Positions 1 to 13,138 of a stretch of DNA of 64,000 bases are shown here, piece by piece. A program made the translations under genes and the position numbers. The notes under the pieces were generated by a model that saw only the letters and a program-made list of their open reading frames with translations, ran no database searches and had not been told where the DNA came from. Numbering within the stretch: position 1 is the stretch's first letter; every line of letters starts with the position of its first letter. The DNA is from Ilex aquifolium (Eukaryota > Streptophyta > Magnoliopsida > Aquifoliales > Aquifoliaceae): the NCBI GenBank assembly GCA_951799425.1, contig OX637398.1:62001-126000 (forward strand), in the 5' to 3' direction.

Positions 1-3000
1 TGTATCTACCTGTCCCCAGTCCGATCTTTCTCATTAATTCGAAGTCCAACTCAAACCTGCCGTTCTTCAACGGCAACACAAATTCTACCTTCCGTATCTC
101 ACGTTTTCCTTGTCTTCTTCGTCCGCCCTCGTCGTGCTCCATTGACCGTCTAAACTACCTTCACCGTCACCACCCTTTGGGTTGCAGCAGCAGAATAATA
201 ATCAAATTACGAGTTGGTGGTCGTAGTTGGGGGTTGACGCCGATGGATACTCCTCCGGAGAGATCTTCTTTTACTCCCAGTCCTCGGAAATATGTGACAA
301 CATCGGATCACTTGCGGCATGTGGAGTCGATGGCCACTCTGCCTTCGGGAGCCGGCAAGATACCCAGGTTGAACGCAGTCATACTCGGAGAGGCACTTGT
401 TTCCGAGGAGGATGATCTCGTCTTCCCTAGCGACGATTTCTCTCGCCAGGCTCTCGTTCCCTCTACCCAGAAGGTCCTCCACTCAACTCCCTCTTTATCT
501 TTTTGTCTTACATCCACCTCCATTTCTCCACTACCCATGTCCCAACCGTAAATGTTGTTTGTTTTCTATACCGACAACGATCATCGTCTCTTTTTTCGAT
601 TTGCCGTGTCTTAGTCTTCGGCTTCTTTCTATTATTTTGACGATTTTGATGTTTTCCGGTTGAAATTTCATGAATCAGTATTTAGAGATGTATATAAGGT
701 CAATTGAGGACCCTGCTGGATTTTGGTCTGATATTGCGTCTGAGTTCTACTGGAAAGAGAAATGGGGCCAACAGGTCTACTCAGAGAATCTTGACATCAG
801 AAAAGGAAGCATCAAGATCGAGGTCCTTTATCGCATCCATCTCTTTTCGAATCCCATTTTTCCCAGTTATATGCCATTTTCTATCTTCCATATTATACTT
901 AATCTTAGTAAATCACTCATCTCTCTGGGTAAGGCATGTTTGTGTTTCTGAACAGTGGTTCAAGGGCGGTACCACCAACATTTGTTACAACTGCTTGGAT
1001 AGAAACATTGAATCTGGAAATGGTGACAAAATTGCAATTTATTGGGAAGGAAATGAGCCTGGTCTTGACGGGACTTTGACATACAACCAACTGCTTGAGA
1101 GAGTTTGCCAGGTTTGCTTTTGCATCCTTCTCTTTCTATTGCTGCTGTATCAAATACCTGTTATAATTCTTGCGTTTCATCAAAATTCAATTGGATAAAA
1201 ATGTTGTTTTAACGTGTCCTGCAAACAGCTTGCAAATTACTTGAAAGATATTGGTATTAGGAAGGGTGATGCTGCTGTTATTTACTTACCCATGCTTATG
1301 GAACTGCCAATTGCAATGCTTGCTTGTGCGCGCATTGGTGCTGTTCACTCGGTATTGCACCGCAACATTCCTTATTTTCTCCTAAGATGTTTATCATATC
1401 TTATCTGTCTCTCAAGATTTTCTTAATTTCTGATTTCAAATTGTTCTTGTTTGTCAGGTCGTATTTGCCGGATTCTCTGCGGAGTCTCTTGCTCAAAGAA
1501 TAATGGATTGCAAACCAAAGGTCGTGATAACTTGCAATGCTGTTAGGAGAGGGTCTAAGATCATCAATCTCAAAGGCATAGTTGATGCTGCCCTCAAAGA
1601 AGCATCTCAAAATGGCATCTCTGTAGGTGAGAAATTAATTCATTGCTTCATGTCTTGGGTGCAATATCCTGTCCCTCCATATATGGTTCATGTCTTGGGT
1701 GCATTATCCTGTCCCTCCATATATCGTTAGGCCATACTCTTGGGCGAGGAAATATTTGATTGAAAAGGAAAACTATGTTAGGCATGGTTCAGGACCATTG
1801 GTTCTCCTTAACTCATTGTCAGTCTTTTCTAGCAATGGTGGCTGTTTTAAATCCCATCTTGTTGCAATATAACTTAATTGTACATGATTCTTCAATGAAC
1901 ATTGCACATTGTGATTCATGACGATAAGGACACAAGGTAATCATTTCTGGTTGTTGAAATATCCCAGACGCTTATAGTCTCAATGCACATCAATGCTGCC
2001 AAGCTCAGACAGAGTATGTGGCAAAAATCATTCAATTTCATCGAAATCAAATTAAATATAAAAACACTAAACAAGTATGGATGTATGTGCTTATTTAGAT
2101 GCAGAACTTTAGTTTACTGTGTGATGGAATGAACAAGTTGTAGAATTTAGGTTATGCCATTTGCTCAGTAAGATTCTAGTGTTGAACCTGTGAAAAAATC
2201 CCACATTTCTTTGTCACCAAGGTTGCCAAAATGAGGATCCTAGATAGGATTGATGGTCTGCTAGAGTTGGAGCATGGGATTAAATTTAGAATCCTAAGTT
2301 TCTATAGAGCGCACATAGCGACTATTTTTATACTTAAAATTTTGACCTTTTCAATCAAGTTAAAATATTGAGAGGACACTGAAATGAACATCTGTCTATT
2401 TATTATTTAACCGAGGAGGCAAAGCGATAGAAAAAGAGTATTATTAGGAATAGCTTCACCTAAAAAAAGTAAGAAGTAAATAAGCATAAATATCTAGAAA
2501 TGCTAGGGGAGAACTTTACAGTGACAACAAAATTTATAATAGCAATATCAGGTACAAGTTATAATTGTCGGAGTTTATTTATTGTAAGTGGAAATATAAT
2601 GACCATGATCATGATAGTTGCGGATGTGTTTATATATGCTTGAAACTATTCGAATTGCGTGAGAAATTATCATTCTAAACATATAATTATGATAAAACTA
2701 GTGATGGTTTCTAGTGATGCATGAAACTTTCATCTCACTCTATCCGGTTCTAATATTGTAAAACATACCTATTAAATCCCCATCCCATCCCACCCCTCCA
2801 ATTTTGATATTATGAAATACATTCCATTAATGGGTTGGACTAGTTTTTTTCTTAGTGTTAAATGAGTAGTTACATCGACTCTAATGGTGGTATTAGTCGT
2901 TATATGATTTGGAGGAATTTGATTTGATGAAGTTATATGTTGTAATTAAATAAGTTAAAATTCTAGAAAATAGAAAAAATGGAGGGAAGATTTTCCGTTT

Positions 3001-6000
3001 CCAGTGATGCATGAAACTTTCATCTCACCCTATCCGGTTATGATATTGTAAAACATACCTATTAAATCCCCATCCCACCCCTCCAATTTTGATATTATGA
3101 AATACATTCCATTAATGGGTTGGACTAGTTTTTTTCTTAGTGTTAAATGAGTAGTTACATTGACTCTAATTGTGGTATTAGTCGTTATATGATTTGGAGG
3201 AATTTGATTTGATGAAGTTATATGTTGTAATTAAATAAGTTAAAATTCTAGAAAATAGAAAAAATAGAGGGAAGATTTTCGGTTTAGGTCTTTCTTCACA
3301 TCTTGAAGATGCCAAATCAATGGCAGCTTATTCTGCTACAATGGGTGCAACCTCTTTACCTTTTGTAATAATTGTTTTCCTTAGTTTAGAGATCCAGCTT
3401 CAAAACTATAGGAGATAGTCATTCAGTTTACTGAAAAAAAAACTATTTGAAAGTAGAGTGAACGGGAGGCTGCAAAGTACGATCCCCTTTTTCAATAGTA
3501 GTTCTCTCTTCCCTTCATCTGATCCTCTCGATTCTGACTCATTTCCTCTTAAAAAAAAAGTCCGGCCCGGTTCTTTCTTGAATGTGGAATCGTTTTAGAT
3601 CGTAGCCAAGTGAAAGGTTGTTCGTATCTTATATTATAAATAAGTCTTCGTCCTCATCCTACGAAGTACTTGAAGTTCGTTTTCTTACCTTATTAACAAA
3701 GTAGACGACTCACTCCCTTTTTCTTTTTCCTACATCCCTTTTTTAAGGAGACGCATCTGATGTACGAACAAACATGAAATGTATTCGTGCTCGAATGGAT
3801 AAGCACAAGTTTCCCAAATTGCCCTCCAAAAGATTCGCCTTTTTCCGTAAGCCTAGAAGCAAGTTGCAGTCATGCCCTTTGAATCTTTTCCCTTGAAAAA
3901 GATAGACTTCAAGACTGAAACATGTTCTTATTATTAGAGAAAGGGGATTTCCTTTACCAATGAGAGAATCCGTCTTCATTTTCCATCAAAAGTGAAACTT
4001 CTTTTTCTTAAAGCTTAACTTTTGGAAATTCATATCATTGTCTCATGGGAGAGCGCCAAAACTATTCCTCTGAAAGAACAATTCAGAAAGGGTCACAAGT
4101 TTTGTAAATTTACGTTTCAAGGTGGAGAACTATTATCTAACATCTAAATTAGGAAAAATGGACCTAAAAATTAAGATGCGGGGAGTAGATAATTGCCCAT
4201 TCAGAGGAATTAATCCTTGATCTGTTTGTTTCAAAGATAGTTATTTTTTGCTTTCTTATCCTGTTATTCACCCCCCCCCCCCTTCCCCTTCCCTTTCCCT
4301 TTCACCTTCCCCTCCTTTTTCTAGATATGCTTGGATGTCAATGGAGACATGATTTCTTAGTCTTTTCTGATTGATCTATGGTGTTTTTGGCAGATGTATG
4401 CTTGACATATGAAAATGAGTCGGCAATGACAAAGGGAGCCACTAAATGGCAGGAGGAAAGAGATATCTGGTGGCAGGTTGGTGGACCAAATAGCCACAAA
4501 GCATTTTTTTTTCTTTTCTTTTTTTATAAATCTTTTTGTAGTTATTTTAAACATAAGTTTCATATTTTGTTTAATTAGAAAGCCATATGCAATTTGCACA
4601 CCATTTCGGAACTACTCCACTTTATTGGCAACAACTACTTTGATTTATCGTGATTTACCCCTTCATTAGATAGTGAAAGCAGTTATCTTTAGGTATCTAA
4701 TGGTCATCAATTTTAATTAGTAATTTACTCTGTATATTCATCATTAGTGCCTTGCTTTGAAAGTGTTGTTCTAAATCTTAATTTATAGAAATATGAATGC
4801 ATGGCAATGTATAGGCCATGGGATCTCTTACCATGTACTTGAACCCAATGAAGGGTTAGTAAAATGAGTCGGCAAGGACAAAGGGAGCCACTAAATGGCA
4901 GGAGGAAAGAGATATCTGGTGGCAGGTTGGTGGACCAAATAGCCACAAAGCATTTTTTTTTCTTTTCTTTTTTTATAAATCTTTTTGTAGTTATTTTAAA
5001 CATAAGTTTCATATTTTGTTTAATTAGAAAGCCATATGCAATTTGCACACCATTTCGGAACTACTCCACTTTATTGGCAACAACTACTTTGATTTATCGT
5101 GATTTACCCCTTCATTAGATAGTGAAAGCAGTTATCTTTAGGTATCTAATGGTCATCAGTTTTAATTAGTAATTTACTCTGTATATTCATCATTAGTGCC
5201 TTGCTTTGAAAGTGTTGTTCTAAATCTTAATTTATAGAAATATGAATGCATGGCAATGTATAGGCCATGGGATCTCTTACCATGTACTTGAACCCAATGA
5301 AGGGTTAGTTACACATTTGACCCCAAGGATACACCGATTCTCACTTGGATCCTTTGAAGTTAATTTTTTCCGCGTCAGTTTTGTCTTCCAAGTTTTGAAC
5401 TAGTGTCAATTCAGGCTAACCAATGATGTTTGTAAAAACCTTTATCGAAACTGTTTCGTGTCCTCGCGGAAAAATCTCACGTGTGCTTCAACTTTCATTT
5501 GCCATCATGAAAAATTATGTGCCATTTTCGGAAAAAATCTACTGGACTGTTTTTTTTAAAGAAAATGAGGGAATATTAAAAATAAAGAGTATATGATAGG
5601 ACAAGGAGTCCTTTTATAGTTACAAAAAGAAAGTAGTAAACAAAGCAAGTCAAACCAAATCAAGCCTTATGTCCCAATCATTTGGGGTCGGTTATATGAG
5701 TCCGTCTTCGCTATTTACTTCGATCATGCGCTATACGCTCATTTAAGTTAAATATTTTCATATCTTTTCTTATTATTTCGTTCTATATTAATTGAGGTTT
5801 ACCCCTACTTTTAGTACCATTAAGAGAAATTCTCTCACTTTTTCGAACTGGTGCCTCAATTGGCCTCCGTTGAATATGACCAAACTATCTTAATTTATTT
5901 TCTCTTAAATTATCCTCAATTGAAGCTACTCCTACAATTTTTCTAATACGGTCATTTCTTATTCAATCCTTTCTAATTTTTTCACACATTTACCTTAGCA

Positions 6001-9000
6001 TTCTTATTTCCGCTACACTCATTTTGTGACTATATTATTTCCTAGGTGCCCAACAGTCTGTCCCATACAACATTACTGTCCTTATAACTGTTCGGTAAAA
6101 CTTACCTTTCAATTTTATTAGTATCCTTCTATCACATAATATGCCAGAGACTTTCCTCCACTTAAGCCAACCGACGTTAATTCTATGAGTTACATGATCT
6201 GTAATCTCTCCATCATTTTTAATGATCGATTTTAGATATCTAAATTGTTTACTCATTGGTATTTCTTGATTTTCAATTTTAACTATTTCACTATGTCTAC
6301 TTCTTCTATTACTAAAATTGTATTGCATATATTCAGTTTTACTCTTACTTATTTTAAACCCTTTCGACTCGAGCGTCTCTCTCCAAATTTTTAACTTATT
6401 GTTAATCCGTCTTCGAGTTTCATCTACTAATACAATATCATTTTCAAATAGCATACACATTGGGATATCATCTTGAATGTGCCTAGTGAGTTTATCCATA
6501 ATTAGGACGAATAGGTATGGATTTAAGACCGATCCTTGGTGTAATTCTACCGTGAAAAGACAAGGAGACACAAAGTAGTTGTGTGTCATCACGGTATTCA
6601 TGGACTGATCCATAAGTGATAAAAACTGCAATTATCCGTCCAATTAATCTGTCTTGTGTTTGGGGTTGAGAGATAGAGACTTCAAGTAGGCCCCTTGATG
6701 CAGTCGTAAAGGAAATCATGTACTTTTACATGGTCCATCAATCTCCCTCAATTTGCTTTGTTTTTAAATAAAGGTTTTAATATGTAGAAAAATGTTGATG
6801 ACTCCTTTTACATTTCAAAATCTTTGCTTGGTCATTGTCACTAGAAAGGTTTGTCAGCATTAGTTGCCAATTTAACAAGATACATAGTACACATCCCTTT
6901 TTTGCTTTGTTCTTTTCTTGAATAATAAGGTGTAAATTATTGAAAATTCCTTATACTCCTTTGGAAAATAAAGTCTTTCCAAGAAACAGTCAAACATCAA
7001 TTGCATTTGCAGTCAATGATCAAAATATCGTTTAGAAATGGTCGAAACATCCGAAACGTTTCCGTTTTCAAGGATACCGAAACGAAACAGTGATGGAATC
7101 GAAATTTTAATATTTCAAGGTATTCCATAATGTTTCGAGATATATTATAATATTTCAACGTATTTGCACAATTATTTCGGAATGTTTCAAGGTATTTCAA
7201 AATATTTTGATATATTTCAATCAATGTATTAGAAAAATAATTATTAAATTTTTTATTTTTTTCATTATGTTTCCGAAACGGGTCGAAACGTTTCCGATTC
7301 TTAGGTGACAGAAACAATACACCGAAACGAAATTTTGATCCTTGTTTGCAGTAACTATTGGTTACTAGCTACCCATGCGGCTGATTCGGCTTCAGTCTTG
7401 CAGTAAAACCTTTCATGACTAAGGCTGTTAAACAAGCCGAGCCTGAAAAGCCCTAGTGTTTTTAGGCTCGGCTCATATTGTAGGAGTTGCTCAGATTAGG
7501 CTTTGTTCAGGCTTGGCTTTGGGCTTGGCTTATTTTTCACTACCACCTTTTGAAGACACCAACCAATTTCTCATATCCAATCCTTTATCACTGCTATAAA
7601 AAATGATCATTTAAGAAATTGAAAGAGAGAAAGACAAAACATGAAGCAGGGATCAACAGTTCACCATTAAGTATCAAAGGACAACAATCTATAGATAGGC
7701 ATTTTGCCAAACAAAATATACTCGAGAAACATGACTCCGTCGGGCATTTGGTCAAACAAGTAACATGCATCTTAAACCCCCAATGCTCAAAAAAATTTCC
7801 CTGCTGGACCATCTATACTGCAAATTAATCTCACCCTTTTTTTGCTGAAGCTTGAGAGAAACCGAGTTATGCAGCTAAAGGAGAGAGAAAATCTGAGATG
7901 AAGGAGAGAGAATATCTAAGAATATTAGACCAAACCACCTTTTCTGTTGAGAGACAAAGAGAGATCATGTGTTGTTTAGGTAAATATATGCTTTGAATCG
8001 ATGGATCTGTCGGGAGAATGTGTTGAGTGTGAGAGAGGGGCAGGGCAGCATCGTTTGTTTCCTTGATCTAGCCTTAGATTATGTGTTCTGTTAGTATATA
8101 GTGTGTATAGAAAGTAGGATGTGAGAAAAAACAATATATAATAAAAAACAAGCCCACTGTGGTACTCGGGCTCTGCTTGTATTTTGAACGAGCCTAAGAA
8201 ATTGTTCAGATTCGGCTCATATTACAAAACAAACGAGCTTGAACGAGCCTACAATGAGTCGTGCTTGAGCCGAGCCCGTTCCGTTAGAACCTTTTAATAG
8301 CATATTCATGAGCCTTGTCTAGTAATTAAAAGATGGCATCTTTTGCCTTATGGCAACTGTTGTGGAAAGTGCAAGCAGATGATGTAGATTATATACTTGT
8401 TGTGGGACGAGCAGTCATTTTGATATATATTAATTTACCTTGGCGTTTCTGAATTTGGGGTCTTTGTTCTTTCTATCTTTCTGTCACTATCAAACTTTTT
8501 CTACTAGTTTTCATATCTTTTTCTTGGTTTCCCTTTGTGTGCTCTCTATCTATCATCTCTTTGTGTATGCTTACTAATACTTACAATGTTTTGTGGTAAG
8601 AGTCATTCCTAGAAATATTTCATGCTTTCACGTTGACCATTCTCTCATAAAAGAGTTCAGCTCTTACTCCTTTGCCGCTTCAATCTTCCAGGACGTGGTT
8701 CCCAAGTATCCAACTACTTGTGTTGTGGAGTGGGTTGATGCGGAGGATCCACTTTTCCTGCTCTATACTAGTGGGAGCACTGGAAAGCCAAAGGTACTCA
8801 AGGTCCCTGGAACAGTCATATACTGGTAATCTGTCAAGTTTTCTAATAAATCTTTTGGTGGATTTGGAAGGGTGTTCTGCATACAACTGGAGGATACATG
8901 GTATACAGTGCAACAACATTCAAATATGCATTTGACTACAAAGCATCAGACATATACTGGTACCCTCGAAAATACAGCTCACCATTAATCTTTTTACATC

Positions 9001-12000
9001 TTTCTCACTTGCGGACTAAACGAAATTTATTGAATAGGTTGACATATTATTTCTTGTATTTTAGGTGTACAGCTGACTGTGGTTGGATAACTGGACACAG
9101 CTATGTCACTTATGGACCTCTGCTTAATGGAGCAACAGTTATAGTTTATGAAGGGGTAATGAATGCAGAACTTAGAGATTTTCTTAATCACTTTGAGGAT
9201 TGCATTCAAGACAGGAAAGCAGATAATGCACACACAGTGATCATCATATAGGGTACATATGGATAAATTGACAATTTCATTTAGTGCGTAAAAAATAATA
9301 ACAAATGGGTGGTATAATAGATGAAATTTAATATAGCTATATTCGTGAGATCTATATAACTATGATCTTAGTATTAGATTGTAGTATAGTCCTTTTCAGC
9401 AGCTTATAGCTATAGCCTATAGGCCATATCGTATCAGTTGGGAAGATTGATAAACTTTTAGATGATCATGTTTGGTGATGAAAACTGAAATTTTTCGGTG
9501 GTTGCTTTAGTATGTCTATTCAATTACACTGAAGTAACAAACCCTTATGATGTCACTTCTCATTGAAGAAGAATTTAACTGAAGTCTGGAGGATTAACTT
9601 GTCACTGAATGCTGAAACACTCATTGGATGCTGATTGTAATTTGATTTCAGCTGATTGTTTTCCCTTAAGTTTCAGATTTTAACATCAGCTTCTTTAAAG
9701 TGATTGATTCTAAATTTTTAGAGCTAAATGTTACTTCTGTTTCACAAAATTTGGAGTGATCGAGTGTATTATACATATATAATTCGACTATTTCTATTAT
9801 AATCAACATATTGCATATGGTATGAAACACATAAATAAAAAATACTGTAATCGTGCAGACAGGTTCCAATAAAATAAAAACTTTATGCACAAGTTTGGAA
9901 AGATAGTAAAAAAGATCATAACTGTACACAGAAGAAGCAATAGTGGTGTCTACTAGGATTAAGGATATTAATCACTGTCAACAAGAACAGTAGAGTCCAC
10001 TGTCTTGCATTCATTCCCTTAATCTGCATAAATTTGGTAATGTCAGTTTGAAATTGCCATGCTTTATTGTAAAAGGAGTGATGGTTTGATATCATATCAT
10101 TTGACAATATCTTCATGTATTGCCTGCAGGCACCAAATTATCCAGATCCTGGGAGATGTTGGGACATTGTCGACAAATATAAGGTTTCGATATTCTATAC
10201 TGCCCCAACACTGGTGCGGTCTCTCATGCGTGATGGAGATGAGGCAAGAACATAAGCTATTATAGTACTCTGTATTGCTGGCTGCTTGTTTCATTTCTTT
10301 ACTGGTCCATAGTAATGTAATCTGGTTGTCATGGGAATTTCTTTGATTATGTGATGGACAAATGGTTACAATATATTTCTTTTTAATTTTCTTGTTATAT
10401 GTATGAAAAGAATAAGAGGTGGAAGAGAATAAAGAGAGAAGACAAGTCTTTGTTGAGTTGAGTATAGAAAATGGAGGGGAAAGGTATGCCATAACTTTGA
10501 AACTTCTTGTTCGCAAGAGAAAGAAGGGAGAAAAATCATAAAGAAAGATAAGAGAAAAAGTGCATTATAACTAAAGGGCTCTCATTTTGCAATTGATGGA
10601 AGGGAAGGAAGAGAGACAATAAGAGAAGAAAGGGAGAACACAAAAATTGATTTCGATACCTCACGAGTAAGATTCTGTTTTTTTTTTTTGTTTCTTAGGC
10701 CTTTGATCCTTTCTCTTTCAAGCCATCAAGTAGAACTATGGCTTTAACAATAATGTCTAGCATTGGGGAGTAAGTTACATTGGATGGAATGGTGTCATGA
10801 TGAAAGTCGTCATGACTCTGGGCTTATTCCGCATTTTTTTGTCCATTTCTTTGTTTGTGAAAAGTTCTTGCATGCAATCATCCCACAACGGTTGTATCCC
10901 ACTTGCTTGGTAGAAAAAAATCTTATTGTAGGATGGGGAAGGGTATCAAGAGAAAGGATTTCTCAAGGATATAAAACCCCAAATCCTTTTAGGGTCCAAA
11001 AACCTCCGATCTCTACAGCAGGTGTCAAAGAACAAAAAACCCAAAAAAAGAAAACAGGAACATAAACTTCTATCCAATAAATGCAAAATGAAATCATAGG
11101 AGGTGGCTTTGAGTCTGGTGTATGCTGCCCCCCCCCCCCCCCCCCCCCCCTCCCACCCCACCCCACCCCCAACAAAAAAAAAAACCCCCCAAGAAATGGA
11201 AAAAGACACTGCTGCTATCATCAGAATGCCTATTGTTGTGCTTGAACCGAATGGTCAACCACCAATAACTCCAATCCCAAGCTACTAAAACAAAGAGAAG
11301 AATAAGGTTCCCTGGCCATTGACTTGCGCAGCAATAAGTGATGAAGTTGTGTGCCATAATAAGTGGTTAGGAGGAATGTGAGTGTGTGTGCATGTGTGTG
11401 AGAGAGAGAGAGTGAGAGAGTGGGGCTTGTGTAATGTTGGCATAGACAAGGTAGCACTTCTTCATTTTGAAAACGTTGTTGAAGTATCCAAGGCAAATGA
11501 GGTTACCAAGTCAGGGTGTTTGGCAGAATGCTCAACCTCCTGCATTGGAAGTGACCTCTGAAGAGTGATCTTCCGACAGTTTACTTATAGAACTAGATAA
11601 ATGTATTAGGCATTCTAAGCTAGAAGGAGACAAGCAAATTGAAGGGAGGCATTACTGGCTAACTGCAAAAAGTAAAGCTTTGTAGACACGAGATAGTCCC
11701 GGGATATCCGATGCAATTTCTTTGTAGGAAATTGGAAAAAATATTTCCTATTATGAAGATGTTAATTCTCTGTTTGAGACCCACTAAGTTCCTTCTTGTC
11801 ATCTCTATTTACGACAACTATGGAAAAAATTTCCTTTCACTCAATAATATCCCTCTCTAAGTCCCTTGTACAAATACAACACAGAACATTGTAATATATT
11901 TGGGGCCCGATTTACCTTTCTCATGCCCAATATTCACCATCTGCTTACATCGCTTATTGCCAGTTAGTTTTGTGCATGCTCTCGTGAAGGGGTTAAGGTA

Positions 12001-13065
12001 GAAGGGGAGGCCTGAAGGTTTGGATGACACTGTCCTCCATATCCTCGGTTAATTATATGGTTGCAGTGGAGCATGTGGCATTTTCAGCATTGAAGTGGAG
12101 GAGGAGCCTTCTTATATTGATTTTTTACTGGTTTTCTGTAAAGGTTTTTTGATCTCTATGGAGGATTTTGTCGTCGTTGGGAGTTTGGAAAGATATGTGT
12201 GATTTTTGGGTTGCTGGTTCGCTTTGTATCTAGTAAAGTCTTCTTTACCTGGTCTTTGATATATCCCTTTTTTTATCTTTCTTTGTAAAACTTCCTGTGT
12301 ACATTTATTGTGCCCTCTTGGTGGGTTTAAAGGGTATTCTTACTCATAAAAAGTTGTTTATTGGTACCAACTATTGGTATTCTGACTCATACTCTGCATT
12401 ATCTAGACATCTTTATCGTAGACCTTCAAGTCTTGAGAACGTTGAAAACAGTGTGGTCAAAATGCTGATTTTCATTTGAAATGTACGTGCAAAGAGAAAG
12501 AAGGAATGCAAAAGAAATTGAAAAGAGAGGGAAGGGATATAGGATGCATCAGGCATCAGAACTTTCCCAGTCTCTCATTTATAGGGGAGAAAAAGGGAAA
12601 TCAAAGAAAAGAAAGGGTGGTGATCCATACGCAACTGATGTAGCAAGTTCGTGCAAGTGCTAGTTTTGCACCCAATGGGAGTGGTGAGGGTTGAGGTGTG
12701 AATCTTATTGCTGTCAATCAAGATGATATTTTTCTTGCCTGCGACATCATCTTTTGTGCCTGACATCAAACTGAAGATTGTGAACTTAGATACTCATTTG
12801 ATTGATTGAGCCCTGTCATTTCACTTCTGACTGCCTCCACCATGTCCATTCAGTGACTCTCATCTTGCAACCCACAAAGTGTTTTTCAAGGCTTCAACAC
12901 TTTATTATGCTTTGGCTTTTAGGACCAGCTAATTTGGTAATGTGCTAATGTTATAATAGTGTGAAATTAATCTGTGCTAATCATTATATTTGTTGCGGGA
13001 GTAAATCATCTGGTTTCCCGATCAGAAATTTATGTTAGATTATGGTGCTTGAATGAATTTTTGGT

Positions 13066-13138
<73 letters not shown>

